From assembly GCF_900092135.1 (NCBI RefSeq), contig NZ_FMYF01000002.1:1-64000 (forward strand): a DNA stretch of 64,000 nt, read 5' to 3'. Of the stretch, positions 51,759 to 60,666 are shown one piece after another (the stretch's first letter is position 1; the number at the start of each line of letters is the position of its first letter). The notes under the pieces are model-generated. The model saw nothing but the letters and a program-made list of their open reading frames with translations, was not told the origin of the DNA and ran no database searches. The translations under genes and the position numbers were made by a program. The stretch is from Raineyella antarctica (GTDB taxonomy: Bacteria > Actinomycetota > Actinomycetes > Propionibacteriales > Propionibacteriaceae).

Positions 51759-54266
51759 ATGCGATCGCCCCACCACGACGCCCACATCCCACCCCCTCCG
51801 GTGGACCCGCTCGACCGCTCCCGGTTCCCGGTCGACGAGTGGCGGCTGGTGGAGACGTTCCCGAGCCGGGACGACCTCGGGCAGATGGAGACCCTCTTCT
51901 CGGTCGCGAACGGCTACCTCGGCATGCGCGGCAACCCGGAGGAGGGCCGGGACAGCTTCGCGCACGGCACCTTCGTCAACGGCTTCCACGAGACCTGGCC
52001 GATCCGGCACGCGGAGGAGGCGTACGGCTTCGCCCGGGTGGGGCAGACGATCGTCAATGTGCCGGACACCAAGGTGATGAAGCTCTACGTCGACGACGAG
52101 CCGATCAACCTCTCCATGGCCGACCTGCAGGCGTACGAGCGCTCCCTCGACTTCCGCGACGGCGTCCTGCGTCGGCACCTCCTGTGGCGGACGCCCTCGG
52201 GCAAGACGGTCCGGATCGACACCACCCGGATGGTCTCGATGACCGACCGGCACCTCGCGGTGATGACCATGGACGTCACCATGGAGGACCAGGCGGCGCC
52301 GGTGGTGATCTCCTCCCAGATCCTCAACCGGCAGGACGGCGAGGACGAGTACCACGTACGCTCCGCCGCCCAGGGGCTCGACCCGCGCCGGGCCGAGGGC
52401 GTGGAACGCCGGGTCCTCGAGCCGCAGATGAACTGGACCAAGGGACTGCGGGCGATGCTCGGCTACCGCACCGTGGAGTCCGGGATGACCCTCACCGTCG
52501 GGATCGACCACGTGGTCGAGACCGAGAACGAGTGCGAGCCGCTGATCATGTCCGAGGAGGACGTGGCGAAGGTGATCTTCCGGGCCCAGGCCGAGCCGGG
52601 CAAGCCGATCCGGCTGGTCAAGTACGCCTCCTACCACAGCTCCAAGACCGTCCCCGTCCGCGAGTTGATCGACCGGGTGCGCCGGACCCTGGACCGCGCG
52701 ATGGAGTCCACCCCGGCCCGGTTCATGGAGCAGCAGCGGGACTGGTACGACGAGTTCTGGGTGAACTCCGACGTCGTCGTCGGCGGTGACCCGGCCGTGC
52801 AGCAGGCCATCCGCTGGAACCTCTTCTCCCTGGCCCAGGCCTCGGCCCGCTCCCAGACGTACGGGATCCCGGCCAAGGGCGTCTCCGGGACCGGCTACTC
52901 GGGGCACTACTTCTGGGACACCGAGATCTACGTCCTGCCGTTCCTGACCTACACGTTCCCGGACGCGGCGCGCAATGCGCTGCGCTTCCGCTACCTGATG
53001 CTGGACGCGGCCCGCCGGCGCGCCGAGGTGATGTCCACCCGTGGGGCGCTGTTCCCGTGGCGCACCATCAACGGCGAGGAGGCCTCTGCCTTCTATGCCG
53101 CCGGCACCGCGCAGTACCACATCGACGCCGACATCGCGTACGCCCTGAACCGCTACGTCGGAGCCACGGGCGACATCGAGTTCCTGCTCAAGGAGGGCGT
53201 CGACGTCCTGGTCGAGACCGCCCGGATGTGGGCCGACCTGGGCTTCTGGACCGACAACGGGTCGGCGACCTTCCACATCCACGCGGTCACCGGTCCGGAC
53301 GAGTACACCACCGTCGTCAACGACAACCTGTTCACCAACGTGATGGCCCGCTACAACCTGCGCCGCGCGGCGGAGACGGTCGCCACCCTGGCCAGCATCT
53401 GGCCGGACTCGTACGACCGGCTCACCCGGCGGCTCGACCTCACCGAGGACGAGGTGGAGGAGTGGCTGCGCTGCGCGGACGCGATGGTGATCCCGTACGA
53501 CGACCACATCGGGGTGAACCCACAGGACGCGCACTTCCTGGACCGGGAGGTGTGGGACCTGGCCGCGACGCCGCCGGACAACTTCCCGCTGATGCTCTCC
53601 TACCACCCGCTGGTGATCTACCGGTTCCAGGTGCTCAAGCAGGCCGACGTGGTGCTGGCGATGTTCCTGCAGGGGGATTACTTCACCTCGGAGCAGAAGC
53701 TCGCCAACTTCGAGTACTACGACCCGATCACCACCGGTGACTCCACCCTCTCGTCGGTGGTCCAGTCCATCATCGCGGCCGAGGTCGGCTACCAGGAGCT
53801 GGCGCTGCGCTACTTCTACTCCAGCCTCTTCGTCGACCTGGCCGACCGGCACGGCAACACCTCCGACGGGGTGCACGTCGCCTCGGGCGGCGGCGTCTGG
53901 ATGGCCCTGGTGTACGGCTTCGGGGGGATGCGGGACCACGGGTCCGACCTCACCTTCGACCCCCGGCTACCGGCCGACTGGGAGAGCCTGACGTTCCGCC
54001 TGCAGCGGCGCGGCTCGCGCACCCGGGTCCGGCTGACCGCCGACATGATGGAGTTCGCCCTGGAGGAGGGCACGTACGAGGAGTTCAGCGTCCGCGGCGA
54101 GGTGTTCGAGATCGACAACGAGCACCCGGTCGTCCGGGTGCCGCTGGCCGACCAGGGCCCGCTCACGCCCGGGCCGGTGCCGCCGCAGGCAGTGATCGGG
54201 GTCCGTCGCGACGGCAGCCACATCACCGCGAGCGTGCCCGGCGCCTGGCCCGGGGCGCTCGACTGA
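51759..54266 (+). CDS. Glycoside hydrolase family 65 phosphorylase (trehalose/maltose/kojibiose type)
   Basis: An 835-residue cytoplasmic phosphorylase that splits an alpha-glucosyl disaccharide with phosphate, giving beta-glucose-1-phosphate and glucose. The N-terminal beta-sandwich (about 1-300) is followed by an alpha/alpha barrel: YSGHYFWDTEIYVLPF, the catalytic Glu515 in VTGPDEYTTVVNDN, and HVASGGGVWMALVYGFGG. Which disaccharide is used cannot be told. Trehalose is common in propionibacteria, so the pair with the mutase gives a trehalose or maltose breakdown route. Confidence 0.92.
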   Translation: MRSPHHDAHIPPPPVDPLDRSRFPVDEWRLVETFPSRDDLGQMETLFSVANGYLGMRGNPEEGRDSFAHGTFVNGFHETWPIRHAEEAYGFARVGQTIVNVPDTKVMKLYVDDEPINLSMADLQAYERSLDFRDGVLRRHLLWRTPSGKTVRIDTTRMVSMTDRHLAVMTMDVTMEDQAAPVVISSQILNRQDGEDEYHVRSAAQGLDPRRAEGVERRVLEPQMNWTKGLRAMLGYRTVESGMTLTVGIDHVVETENECEPLIMSEEDVAKVIFRAQAEPGKPIRLVKYASYHSSKTVPVRELIDRVRRTLDRAMESTPARFMEQQRDWYDEFWVNSDVVVGGDPAVQQAIRWNLFSLAQASARSQTYGIPAKGVSGTGYSGHYFWDTEIYVLPFLTYTFPDAARNALRFRYLMLDAARRRAEVMSTRGALFPWRTINGEEASAFYAAGTAQYHIDADIAYALNRYVGATGDIEFLLKEGVDVLVETARMWADLGFWTDNGSATFHIHAVTGPDEYTTVVNDNLFTNVMARYNLRRAAETVATLASIWPDSYDRLTRRLDLTEDEVEEWLRCADAMVIPYDDHIGVNPQDAHFLDREVWDLAATPPDNFPLMLSYHPLVIYRFQVLKQADVVLAMFLQGDYFTSEQKLANFEYYDPITTGDSTLSSVVQSIIAAEVGYQELALRYFYSSLFVDLADRHGNTSDGVHVASGGGVWMALVYGFGGMRDHGSDLTFDPRLPADWESLTFRLQRRGSRTRVRLTADMMEFALEEGTYEEFSVRGEVFEIDNEHPVVRVPLADQGPLTPGPVPPQAVIGVRRDGSHITASVPGAWPGALD

Positions 54267-54284
54267 ACGACGAGCGCTCAACGA

Positions 54285-54321
54285 CGAGGGCGACCGGGAC
54301 CAGTGGCCCCGATCGCCCTCG
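54285..54321. terminator. Hairpin between two converging genes
   Basis: CGAGGGCGA (54285-54293) pairs with TCGCCCTCG (54313-54321). It lies between the GH65 stop and the transpeptidase stop and can serve both. Confidence 0.65.
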
Positions 54322-54338
54322 CACCCGGCTGGTGGTGG

Positions 54339-55637
54339 TCAGTAGTACACGACGACCTTGTCGCCGACCTGGACCTGGTTGTAGAGCCAGTTGATCCCGT
54401 CCCAGTCCCGGATGTTCACGCAGCCGTGGCTGCAGCCGGCGTAGCCGCGGGACGCGAAGTCGGGCGAGTAGTGCACGGCCTCGCCGCCGTTGTAGAACAT
54501 CGCCCGGGGCATCCAGGTGTTGTACAGCGTGGAGGTGTGGTTGTAGCTCTTCCAGTAGACCTTGAAGGAACCGTTGTCGGTCGGGGTGGCCGAGCAGCCG
54601 AACCGCGCATCCATGGTCTGCACGATCTGGCCGTTGATCATCCAGCGCAGCTTGCGGTCGTTCTTGGAGGCGCACATCGTGCGGCCGGTTAGGCAGCGGG
54701 TGTCGACACCGGTGGTCAGGTACCCACCCTCGAACCGCTGGCTGGTCTTGCCGGAAACGCTGTAGGGATCGCCGGCCGGGTAGCCGTAGCTCCCGTTCTC
54801 GTAGCCGCGCTGTCTCCACATGGACTGGACCGTGCCGTTCGTCCAGTGTGCCCCCGTGGCGGCCGACCAGTGGATCGAGCCGCCCTGGAAGCTGGTGTAG
54901 CAGCCGCCGCGGGCCAGGCCGCAGGTCTCGTCGGTGGTGGGGTAGCCGAGGAAGCCGTTCTCCCAGCGGGTGGCGGCCCACTTGGCCCGTATGGCGTTGG
55001 TGGTGAAGTGGGCGCCGGTGGCTTGGGACCAGTGGACGGAGCCGTGCTGGAAGTGCTGGTAGCAGCCGCCGCGGGCCAGGCCGCAGGTCTCGTCGGTGGT
55101 GGGGTAGCCGAGGAAGCCGTTCTCCCAGCGGGTGGCGGCCCACTTGGCGCGGATCGCGCCGGTGGTGAAGTGGGCGCCGGTGGCCGGGGACCAGTAGATG
55201 GAGCCGCCCTGGAAGTGCTGGTAGCAGCCGCCGTCGACCAGGCCGCACGCGACGGCGGTGGTCGGTGCACCGAGCACACCCTGCGAGAGCGCGTACTTGT
55301 CCGCGATCGCCTGCTCACCTGCCGGGAGTGCGAGGGGGGCCGGGGCGGCAGCCGAGGTTGTGGACGCCGAGGTTGCGGACGCCGCGGCCGGAACGGGCGC
55401 CGCTGCAGGGGCCTGGGTGGCCGTCATGGTCGGAGTGGCCGTCATGGTCGGAGTGGCCGTGCTGGTCGGAGTGGCCGTGCTGGTCGGAGTGGCCGTGCTG
55501 GTCGGAGTGGGCGTCGGGCTAGCGGTCTCGGCCCTCGCGGGACCGGCGCCGAACGGTGCGGTCAACAGCGCTGCCGCGGACAGGGCCGCCAGCCGCAGGG
55601 CCCAAGCCCGGCGCCGGGGACGGGTGGTGCGTGACAT
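54339..55637 (-). CDS. Secreted L,D-transpeptidase with LGFP repeats
   Basis: A 432-residue exported protein: signal peptide (about 1-36), a Thr/Pro linker made of TSTATP and TMTATP units (about 40-75), an Ala/Ser-rich stretch, about three LGFP repeat units of 54 residues (about 105-280; NGFLGYPTTDE recurs) that bind wall polymers, and a C-terminal YkuD domain with HGCVNIRDWDG (nucleophile Cys406). It would cross-link peptidoglycan (3-3 bonds) or attach proteins to it. Start ATG 55637 with AGGGGG upstream; the frame is open further back without a signal peptide. Confidence 0.9.
   Translation of the reverse strand: MSRTTRPRRRAWALRLAALSAAALLTAPFGAGPARAETASPTPTPTSTATPTSTATPTSTATPTMTATPTMTATQAPAAAPVPAAASATSASTTSAAAPAPLALPAGEQAIADKYALSQGVLGAPTTAVACGLVDGGCYQHFQGGSIYWSPATGAHFTTGAIRAKWAATRWENGFLGYPTTDETCGLARGGCYQHFQHGSVHWSQATGAHFTTNAIRAKWAATRWENGFLGYPTTDETCGLARGGCYTSFQGGSIHWSAATGAHWTNGTVQSMWRQRGYENGSYGYPAGDPYSVSGKTSQRFEGGYLTTGVDTRCLTGRTMCASKNDRKLRWMINGQIVQTMDARFGCSATPTDNGSFKVYWKSYNHTSTLYNTWMPRAMFYNGGEAVHYSPDFASRGYAGCSHGCVNIRDWDGINWLYNQVQVGDKVVVYY
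54901..55250 (-). repeat. Tandem 162-bp repeat coding for LGFP units
   Basis: The same word (starting CAGCCGCC) recurs at 54901 and 55063 and, with changes, at 55225, a period of exactly 162 bases or 54 codons. The first two copies are almost identical at DNA level over about 85 bases. Confidence 0.85.
55425..55517 (-). repeat. 18-bp tandem repeat in the transpeptidase linker
   Basis: GGAGTGGCCGT followed by GCTGGTC or CATGGTC repeats every 18 bases about five times, coding for TSTATP and TMTATP. Confidence 0.85.
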
Positions 55638-55735
55638 GTGGATATTTCCCCCTGTTCGCCGTGGATCGGTCCACGGCCCAGAACCTTCGGCTGCAGCCCC
55701 CGGTGGTCGTCCGGGACTCAGCTGCGGCACAGCCA

Positions 55736-55763
55736 ACGCTACTCTGTGCCGGGGGCGTGTGAA
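55736..55763 (-). promoter_or_regulatory. Promoter TTCACA-N16-TAGCGT of the transpeptidase
   Basis: On the minus strand the -35 is TTCACA and the -10 is TAGCGT, spacing 16. The predicted leader is about 90 bases. I saw no riboswitch core in it. Confidence 0.5.
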
Positions 55764-55868
55764 GGGGTGAAAGGTAACAGTTCGGCCCCCGTCGAGAGCG
55801 GCCGCAACCGCCCTTGACAGGGGCCGTACAAGTGGGGCCGGGCTCCGTGGGCGAGCAGGCCCGGAAGG

Positions 55869-57728
55869 TCAGGCCTTGGCCCGACGAGTGGCCCTGGCCC
55901 GCTCGCTGCGGTCCAGTACCGTCTTGCGGATCCGGACGGCGGCCGGCGTCACCTCGAGGCACTCGTCCCCGCGGCAGAACTCCAGGGCCTGCTCCAGGCT
56001 CAGCAGGCGCGGCGGGACCAGGCGCTCGAGCTCGTCACCGGTCGCGGAGCGAACGTTGGTGACGTGCTTCTCCTTGGTCGGGTTGACGTCCATGTCGTCG
56101 GGGCGGGAGTTCTCGCCGACGACCATGCCCTCGTACACCTCGTCGCCGGGCTTGATGAAGAGGGTGCCCCGCTCCTGCAGGTTGAACAGGGCGTACGAGG
56201 AGGTCGTGCCGCTACGGTCGGCGACCATGGACCCGCTGGGCCGCGTACGCAGCTCGCCGACCCACGGCTCGTAGCCCTCGAAGACGTGGTTCATCAGGCC
56301 GGTGCCGCGGGTCTCGGTGAGGAACTCGGTCCGGAAGCCGATCAGGCCACGGGAGGGGACGATGTACTCCACCCGCACCCAGCCGGAACCGTGGTTGGTC
56401 ATGGTGCGCAGCTGGCCCTTGCGGACACCGAGCATCTGGGTGACCGCGCCGACGTAGTCCTCGGGGACGTCGATGGTCAGGAACTCGGTCGGCTCCTGCA
56501 GCTTGCCGTTGACCTCGCGGGTGACCACCTCGGGCTTGCCGACGGTCAGTTCGAAGGACTCGCGGCGCATCTGCTCGACCAGGACGGCGAGCTGCAGCTC
56601 GCCACGGCCCTGCACCTCCCAGGTGTCGGGACGGTCGGTCGGGTTCACCCGGATCGACACGTTGCCGATCAGCTCGCGGTCCAGCCGGGCCTTCAGTAGG
56701 CGGGCGGTGACGTTCTTGCCGGACTTGCCCGACAGCGGCGCGGTGTTGATGCCGATCGTCATCGAGATCGACGGCTCGTCGACGGTGATCAGCGGCAGCG
56801 GCTTGGGGTTCTCCGGATCCGACAGGGTCTCACCGATGGTGATGTCCGGGATCCCGGCGATCGCCACGATGTCGCCCGGACCGGCGGAGTCGGCGGGGAC
56901 GCGGTCCAGGGCCTCGGTCATCAGCAGCTCGGAGAGCTTGACGTTCTCGATCGTCCCGTCATGCTTGCACCAGGCCACGGTCTGGCCCTTGTGCAGCTCG
57001 CCGGCCTTGATCCGGCACAGCGCCAGCCGGCCCAGGTAGGGGGACGCGTCCAGGTTGGTCACGTGGGCCTGCAGGGTGGCGCCCTCCTCGTACTGCGGGG
57101 CCGGGATGGTCGACATGATCGTCTCGAACAGCGGTTCGAGGTCCTCGTGGTCGGGCATGCCGGCGTCCTCGGGACGGGTCAGCGAGGCGCGGCCGGCCTT
57201 CGCCGACGCGTACACCACGGGGAAGTCCAGGACGGCGCCGTCGGAGTCCTCCGGCAGCAGGTCCATGAACAGGTCGTACGTCTCCTCGACGACCTCGGCG
57301 ATCCGGGCATCGGGGCGGTCGACCTTGTTGACCACGACGATCAGCGGCAGCTTCTTGATCAGCGCCTTGCGCAGCACGAAGCGGGTCTGGGGCAGCGGGC
57401 CCTCGGAGGCGTCCACCAGCAGCACGACGCCGTCGACCATCTCCAGCCCGCGCTCGACCTCGCCACCGAAGTCGGCGTGGCCGGGGGTGTCGATGATGTT
57501 GATCGTCACGTCCTCGCCGTTGATCACGTGCTTCACGGCCGTGTTCTTCGCGAGGATGGTGATGCCCTTCTCGCGCTCGAGGTCCATGGAGTCCATGACG
57601 CGGTTGTTCACGTCCTGACCTTCGCGGAAGGCGCCCGACTGCCACAGCATGGCATCGACGAGGGTGGTCTTGCCGTGGTCGACGTGGGCGACGATGGCGA
57701 TGTTGCGCAGGTCAGAGCGCTGGGGCAT
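55869..57728 (-). CDS. typA: Ribosome-associated translational GTPase TypA/BipA
   Basis: A 619-residue GTPase that helps ribosome assembly and stress adaptation. G1 [10 protein letters not shown]2 REKGITI, G3 DTPGHAD, G4 NKVD and G5 YASAKAG; then the beta-barrel and the two EF-G-like domains, and the TypA-specific C-terminal domain with [17 protein letters not shown] and PGDEVYEGM(V)VGENSR. No Shine-Dalgarno is visible before the ATG, and TAAGAT lies about 35-45 bases upstream as a possible -10. Confidence 0.96.
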   Translation of the reverse strand: MPQRSDLRNIAIVAHVDHGKTTLVDAMLWQSGAFREGQDVNNRVMDSMDLEREKGITILAKNTAVKHVINGEDVTINIIDTPGHADFGGEVERGLEMVDGVVLLVDASEGPLPQTRFVLRKALIKKLPLIVVVNKVDRPDARIAEVVEETYDLFMDLLPEDSDGAVLDFPVVYASAKAGRASLTRPEDAGMPDHEDLEPLFETIMSTIPAPQYEEGATLQAHVTNLDASPYLGRLALCRIKAGELHKGQTVAWCKHDGTIENVKLSELLMTEALDRVPADSAGPGDIVAIAGIPDITIGETLSDPENPKPLPLITVDEPSISMTIGINTAPLSGKSGKNVTARLLKARLDRELIGNVSIRVNPTDRPDTWEVQGRGELQLAVLVEQMRRESFELTVGKPEVVTREVNGKLQEPTEFLTIDVPEDYVGAVTQMLGVRKGQLRTMTNHGSGWVRVEYIVPSRGLIGFRTEFLTETRGTGLMNHVFEGYEPWVGELRTRPSGSMVADRSGTTSSYALFNLQERGTLFIKPGDEVYEGMVVGENSRPDDMDVNPTKEKHVTNVRSATGDELERLVPPRLLSLEQALEFCRGDECLEVTPAAVRIRKTVLDRSERARATRRAKA

Positions 57729-57813
57729 AAGGGGGACTTCCGGTTGTGAGGGGTACGACGGGGCAATCTTAGTTGCCGGGGGCGTGCGCGCGTGAATCCG
57801 AACGGCACCCGCC

Positions 57814-57819
57814 TATCCT
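57814..57819 (+). promoter_or_regulatory. -10 element TATCCT of the GTPase gene (leaderless)
   Basis: TATCCT, six bases, ATG at 57826. Confidence 0.65.
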
Positions 57820-57825
57820 CGGGGC

Positions 57826-58947
57826 ATGCCCGATTGGTTCACCGATTCCTTCCGAGCGGAGTACGACCGGCAGCTGGACAGCCTGGGCCGCTTCAACCTG
57901 GCCCTCTTCGGCAAGACCGGCGTCGGCAAGTCCACCCTCGTCAACGCGGTCTTCGGCGAGCCCGTGGCGGACACCGGGATCGGCGAGCCGGTCACCAGGG
58001 ACTCCCACCTCTACCTCGACGACCGCGGCCGGCTGGGGCTGCTCGACACCCGGGGGCTGGAGGTCGGCCGGGACGACAAGCAGTTGTTCAAGGAGCTCGA
58101 CGCCTACGTCCGGGAGATGCGCAAGGGCCCGCTGGAGGAGCAGGTCCACGTCGTCTGGTACTGCATCCGGGGGATGGACCGACGGTTCGAGCCGTTCGAG
58201 GCCGACTTCGTCCGGCACCTCGACTCCCTCGGCCTGCCCGTGGTCGTGGTGCTGACGCAGGTACCCCGCACCCCGGACGGGGTGCTGCACCCCGATGCGG
58301 TCACCCTCGCCGAGTACGTCACCGACCTCGGCCTGCCGATCGTCGACGGCCGCCCCTACCCCACCTACGCCCTGGAGGACCCGTTCAGCGGGCAGTCGTC
58401 GTACGGCTTGATGGACCTGCTCGGGGCGACCTTTCGCAGCGCACCGGCGGCGGTCCACGCGGCCCTCACTGCGGCGCAGCAGATCGACCATCGGCGCAAG
58501 GCTTCGCAGGCGCGGCGCTTCATAGCGGGCACGGCCGCCGGCGCGGCGGGTGTCGCGGCGACGCCCATCCCGTTCTCCGACGCCACCGTCCTGGTTCCGC
58601 TCCAGCTCGGCATGATGGCGCGGATCGCGCAGCTCTACCAGGTGCCGGTCGACCGGGCGGCCCTGCTCGCGGTCGCCTCGACCACCCTGGCCACCCAGGC
58701 CGGCCGTGCCTCGGTGACCGGGCTGCTCAAGCTGATCCCCGGTGCGGGCACCATCGCCGGCGGGGCGATCGGGGCCGGCATCGCCTCGTCCTTCACGTAC
58801 GCGATGGGGGAGGCCTGGCTCACCGTGGTGCAGCGGGCCGCCGAGGGCAGGCTGGCCGGGATCGACGGCCTGCTGGACAACGAGAAGGTGCGCGCGGCCT
58901 TCCTCGACGAGTTCCTCCGACGGGCCCCCAAACCGTCCCGGGACTGA
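57826..58947 (+). CDS. GTPase with C-terminal DUF697-like membrane-associating domain
   Basis: A 373-residue protein. The G domain (about 20-200) has G1 LFGKTGVGKSTLVN and G3 LLDTRGLE. G4 reads VVVLTQVP, so the usual NKxD is replaced by a TQ motif. The C-terminal part (about 225-345) has long Gly/Ala-rich hydrophobic helices (RFIAGTAAGAAGVAATPIPF, then LIPGAGTIAGGAIGAGIASS), the pattern of DUF697/YcjF proteins. The role is unknown, perhaps membrane remodelling or stress. It is a single gene, divergent from typA. Confidence 0.83.
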   Translation: MPDWFTDSFRAEYDRQLDSLGRFNLALFGKTGVGKSTLVNAVFGEPVADTGIGEPVTRDSHLYLDDRGRLGLLDTRGLEVGRDDKQLFKELDAYVREMRKGPLEEQVHVVWYCIRGMDRRFEPFEADFVRHLDSLGLPVVVVLTQVPRTPDGVLHPDAVTLAEYVTDLGLPIVDGRPYPTYALEDPFSGQSSYGLMDLLGATFRSAPAAVHAALTAAQQIDHRRKASQARRFIAGTAAGAAGVAATPIPFSDATVLVPLQLGMMARIAQLYQVPVDRAALLAVASTTLATQAGRASVTGLLKLIPGAGTIAGGAIGAGIASSFTYAMGEAWLTVVQRAAEGRLAGIDGLLDNEKVRAAFLDEFLRRAPKPSRD

Positions 58948-58957
58948 GCCCACCGGC

Positions 58958-58977
58958 CAACTGGTCATGACCAGTTG
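58958..58977. promoter_or_regulatory. Perfect 20-bp palindrome upstream of the transcarboxylase operon
   Basis: CAACTGGTCATGACCAGTTG is fully self-complementary without a loop. The core TGGTCATGACCA resembles operators of GntR/FadR-type repressors. It overlaps a -35-like TTGACG (58975-58980) and lies about 180 bases before the 5S start. The regulator is unknown. Confidence 0.55.
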
Positions 58978-59143
58978 ACGGTTCCAGTACCGACTTCGTG
59001 TGACATTTCTTACGTGCTGTAGTAGTTCCCCCGAGGGGGCTGTCCGCCCCGTTCTGCGGCGCCCGTTGTGACCTTGGTCCCGAGGTTGCGGATCCCCTTG
59101 CCAACCGGGGCCGGGGGCCTCCCTGGGACGATCGTCCGGGTGG

Positions 59144-59149
59144 CAGGAT
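59144..59149 (+). promoter_or_regulatory. -10 element CAGGAT of the transcarboxylase operon
   Basis: CAGGAT, seven bases, ATG at 59157. A perfect 12-bp palindrome GGACGATCGTCC (59126-59137) sits directly upstream. Confidence 0.5.
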
Positions 59150-59156
59150 TGTGCAC

Positions 59157-60656
59157 ATGAAGCCGCGAGAGATTGGTATCACCGAACTCGTCCTTCGCGA
59201 CGCGCACCAGAGCCTGATGGCGACGCGCATGGCCATGGAAGACATGGTCGATGCCTGCGCCGACATCGATGCAGCGGGCTACTGGAGCGTCGAGTGCTGG
59301 GGCGGTGCCACGTATGACGCGTGCATCCGCTTCCTCAACGAGGACCCATGGGAGCGTCTGAGGACCTTCCGAGAACTCATGCCGAACAGCCGTCTGCAGA
59401 TGTTGCTCCGCGGACAGAACCTGCTCGGCTACCGCCACTACGAGGACGGAGTGGTCGAGAAGTTCGTGGAGAAGTCCGCCGAGAACGGGATGGATGTCTT
59501 CCGGGTCTTCGACGCACTGAACGACCCCCGCAACCTCGCCCACGCCATGCAGTCGGTCAAGAAGGTCGGCAAGCACGCCCAGGGCACGATCTGCTACACG
59601 GTCAGCCCGGTGCACGGCACCGAGGACTACGTCGCGCTGGCCGGACGCCTGCTCGACATGGGTGCCGACTCGATCGCGCTCAAGGACATGGCCGCCCTGC
59701 TCAAGCCGCAGCCGGCGTACGACATCGTCCGTGCCATCAAGGAGACGTACGGCGAGGACGTGCAGATCAACGTGCACTGCCACGCCACCACCGGCGTCAC
59801 CCAGGTCTCGCTGATGAAGGCGATCGAGGCCGGCGCCGACGTCGTCGACACCGCGATCAGTTCGATGTCGCTCGGCCCGGGCCACAACCCGACCGAGTCG
59901 GTGATCGAGATGCTCGACGGCACCCCGTACACGACCACCGTCGACCGTACGAAGCTGAAGCCGATCCGCGACCACTTCGCGGCCGTGGCCCCCAAGTACA
60001 AGAAGTTCATGTCGGCGGTCACCGGCGTCAAGACCGACATCTTCCAGTCGCAGATCCCCGGCGGGATGCTCTCCAACATGGAGTCCCAGCTGAAGGCCCA
60101 GGGTGCCGGCGACCGGATGGACGAGGTGCTGCTGGAGGTGCCCAACGTCCGTCGCGATGCCGGCTACCCGCCGCTGGTCACCCCCTCCTCCCAGATCGTG
60201 GGCACGCAGGCCGTGTTCAACGTGCTGATGGGCAAGTACAAGGTGATGACCGGCGAGTTCGCCGACCTGATGCTCGGCTACTACGGCGAGTGCCCCGGCG
60301 ACCGCGACCCCGAGGTCGTGGAGATGGCCAAGGCGCAGACCAAGAAGGAGCCGATCACCGAGCGGCCGGCCGACCTGCTGGCCCCCGAGTGGGACGGGCT
60401 GGTCGAGCAGACCAGCGCCCTGGAGGGTGCCGACACCAGCGAGGAGGACGTCCTTACGATGGCGATGTTCCCCCAGGTCGCGCCGAAGTTCTTCAAGGAG
60501 CGCCACGAGGGCCCGCGCAACGTCGGGATGACCGAGGAGCAGGTCGAGGAGGAGCGGCGCAAGGCCGCCGGCCTCGACAAGGCCCTGCACGAACCCATCA
60601 AGTACACGGTCACCATCAACGGGCAGTCCCGTTCGGTGTCCGTCGAGCCGGCGTGA
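59157..60656 (+). CDS. Methylmalonyl-CoA carboxyltransferase (transcarboxylase) 5S subunit
   Basis: The outer subunit that moves the carboxyl group from carboxybiotin to pyruvate, forming oxaloacetate. A 499-residue protein with the pyruvate-carboxylase-type barrel: ELVLRDAHQSLMATRM, RGQNLLGYRHY, the carbamylated Lys in SIALKDMAALLKPQ, and the metal His pair in VHCHATTG. It agrees closely, from memory, with the Propionibacterium 5S protein; the N-terminus is about ten residues shorter. The ATG at 59157 is preferred over GTG 59151 because of the -10 spacing. First gene of the operon. Confidence 0.96.
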   Translation: MKPREIGITELVLRDAHQSLMATRMAMEDMVDACADIDAAGYWSVECWGGATYDACIRFLNEDPWERLRTFRELMPNSRLQMLLRGQNLLGYRHYEDGVVEKFVEKSAENGMDVFRVFDALNDPRNLAHAMQSVKKVGKHAQGTICYTVSPVHGTEDYVALAGRLLDMGADSIALKDMAALLKPQPAYDIVRAIKETYGEDVQINVHCHATTGVTQVSLMKAIEAGADVVDTAISSMSLGPGHNPTESVIEMLDGTPYTTTVDRTKLKPIRDHFAAVAPKYKKFMSAVTGVKTDIFQSQIPGGMLSNMESQLKAQGAGDRMDEVLLEVPNVRRDAGYPPLVTPSSQIVGTQAVFNVLMGKYKVMTGEFADLMLGYYGECPGDRDPEVVEMAKAQTKKEPITERPADLLAPEWDGLVEQTSALEGADTSEEDVLTMAMFPQVAPKFFKERHEGPRNVGMTEEQVEEERRKAAGLDKALHEPIKYTVTINGQSRSVSVEPA

Positions 60657-60666
60657 GGTGACGACC

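Noticed and set aside
54901-55250. Regular direct repeats, considered as a CRISPR array
   Set aside because: The period is 162 bases in frame, the repeats are translated into LGFP units, and there are no short spacers or cas genes.
55638-55735. Leader of the L,D-transpeptidase, considered as a c-di-AMP riboswitch
   Set aside because: Such riboswitches often precede wall enzymes in actinobacteria and disA is present, but the conserved core words of that class are missing and the leader is short.
59000-59028. GTGACA ... TAGTTC as a second transcarboxylase promoter
   Set aside because: The spacing fits 17 bases but the -10 lacks the final T, so I did not list it as a feature.
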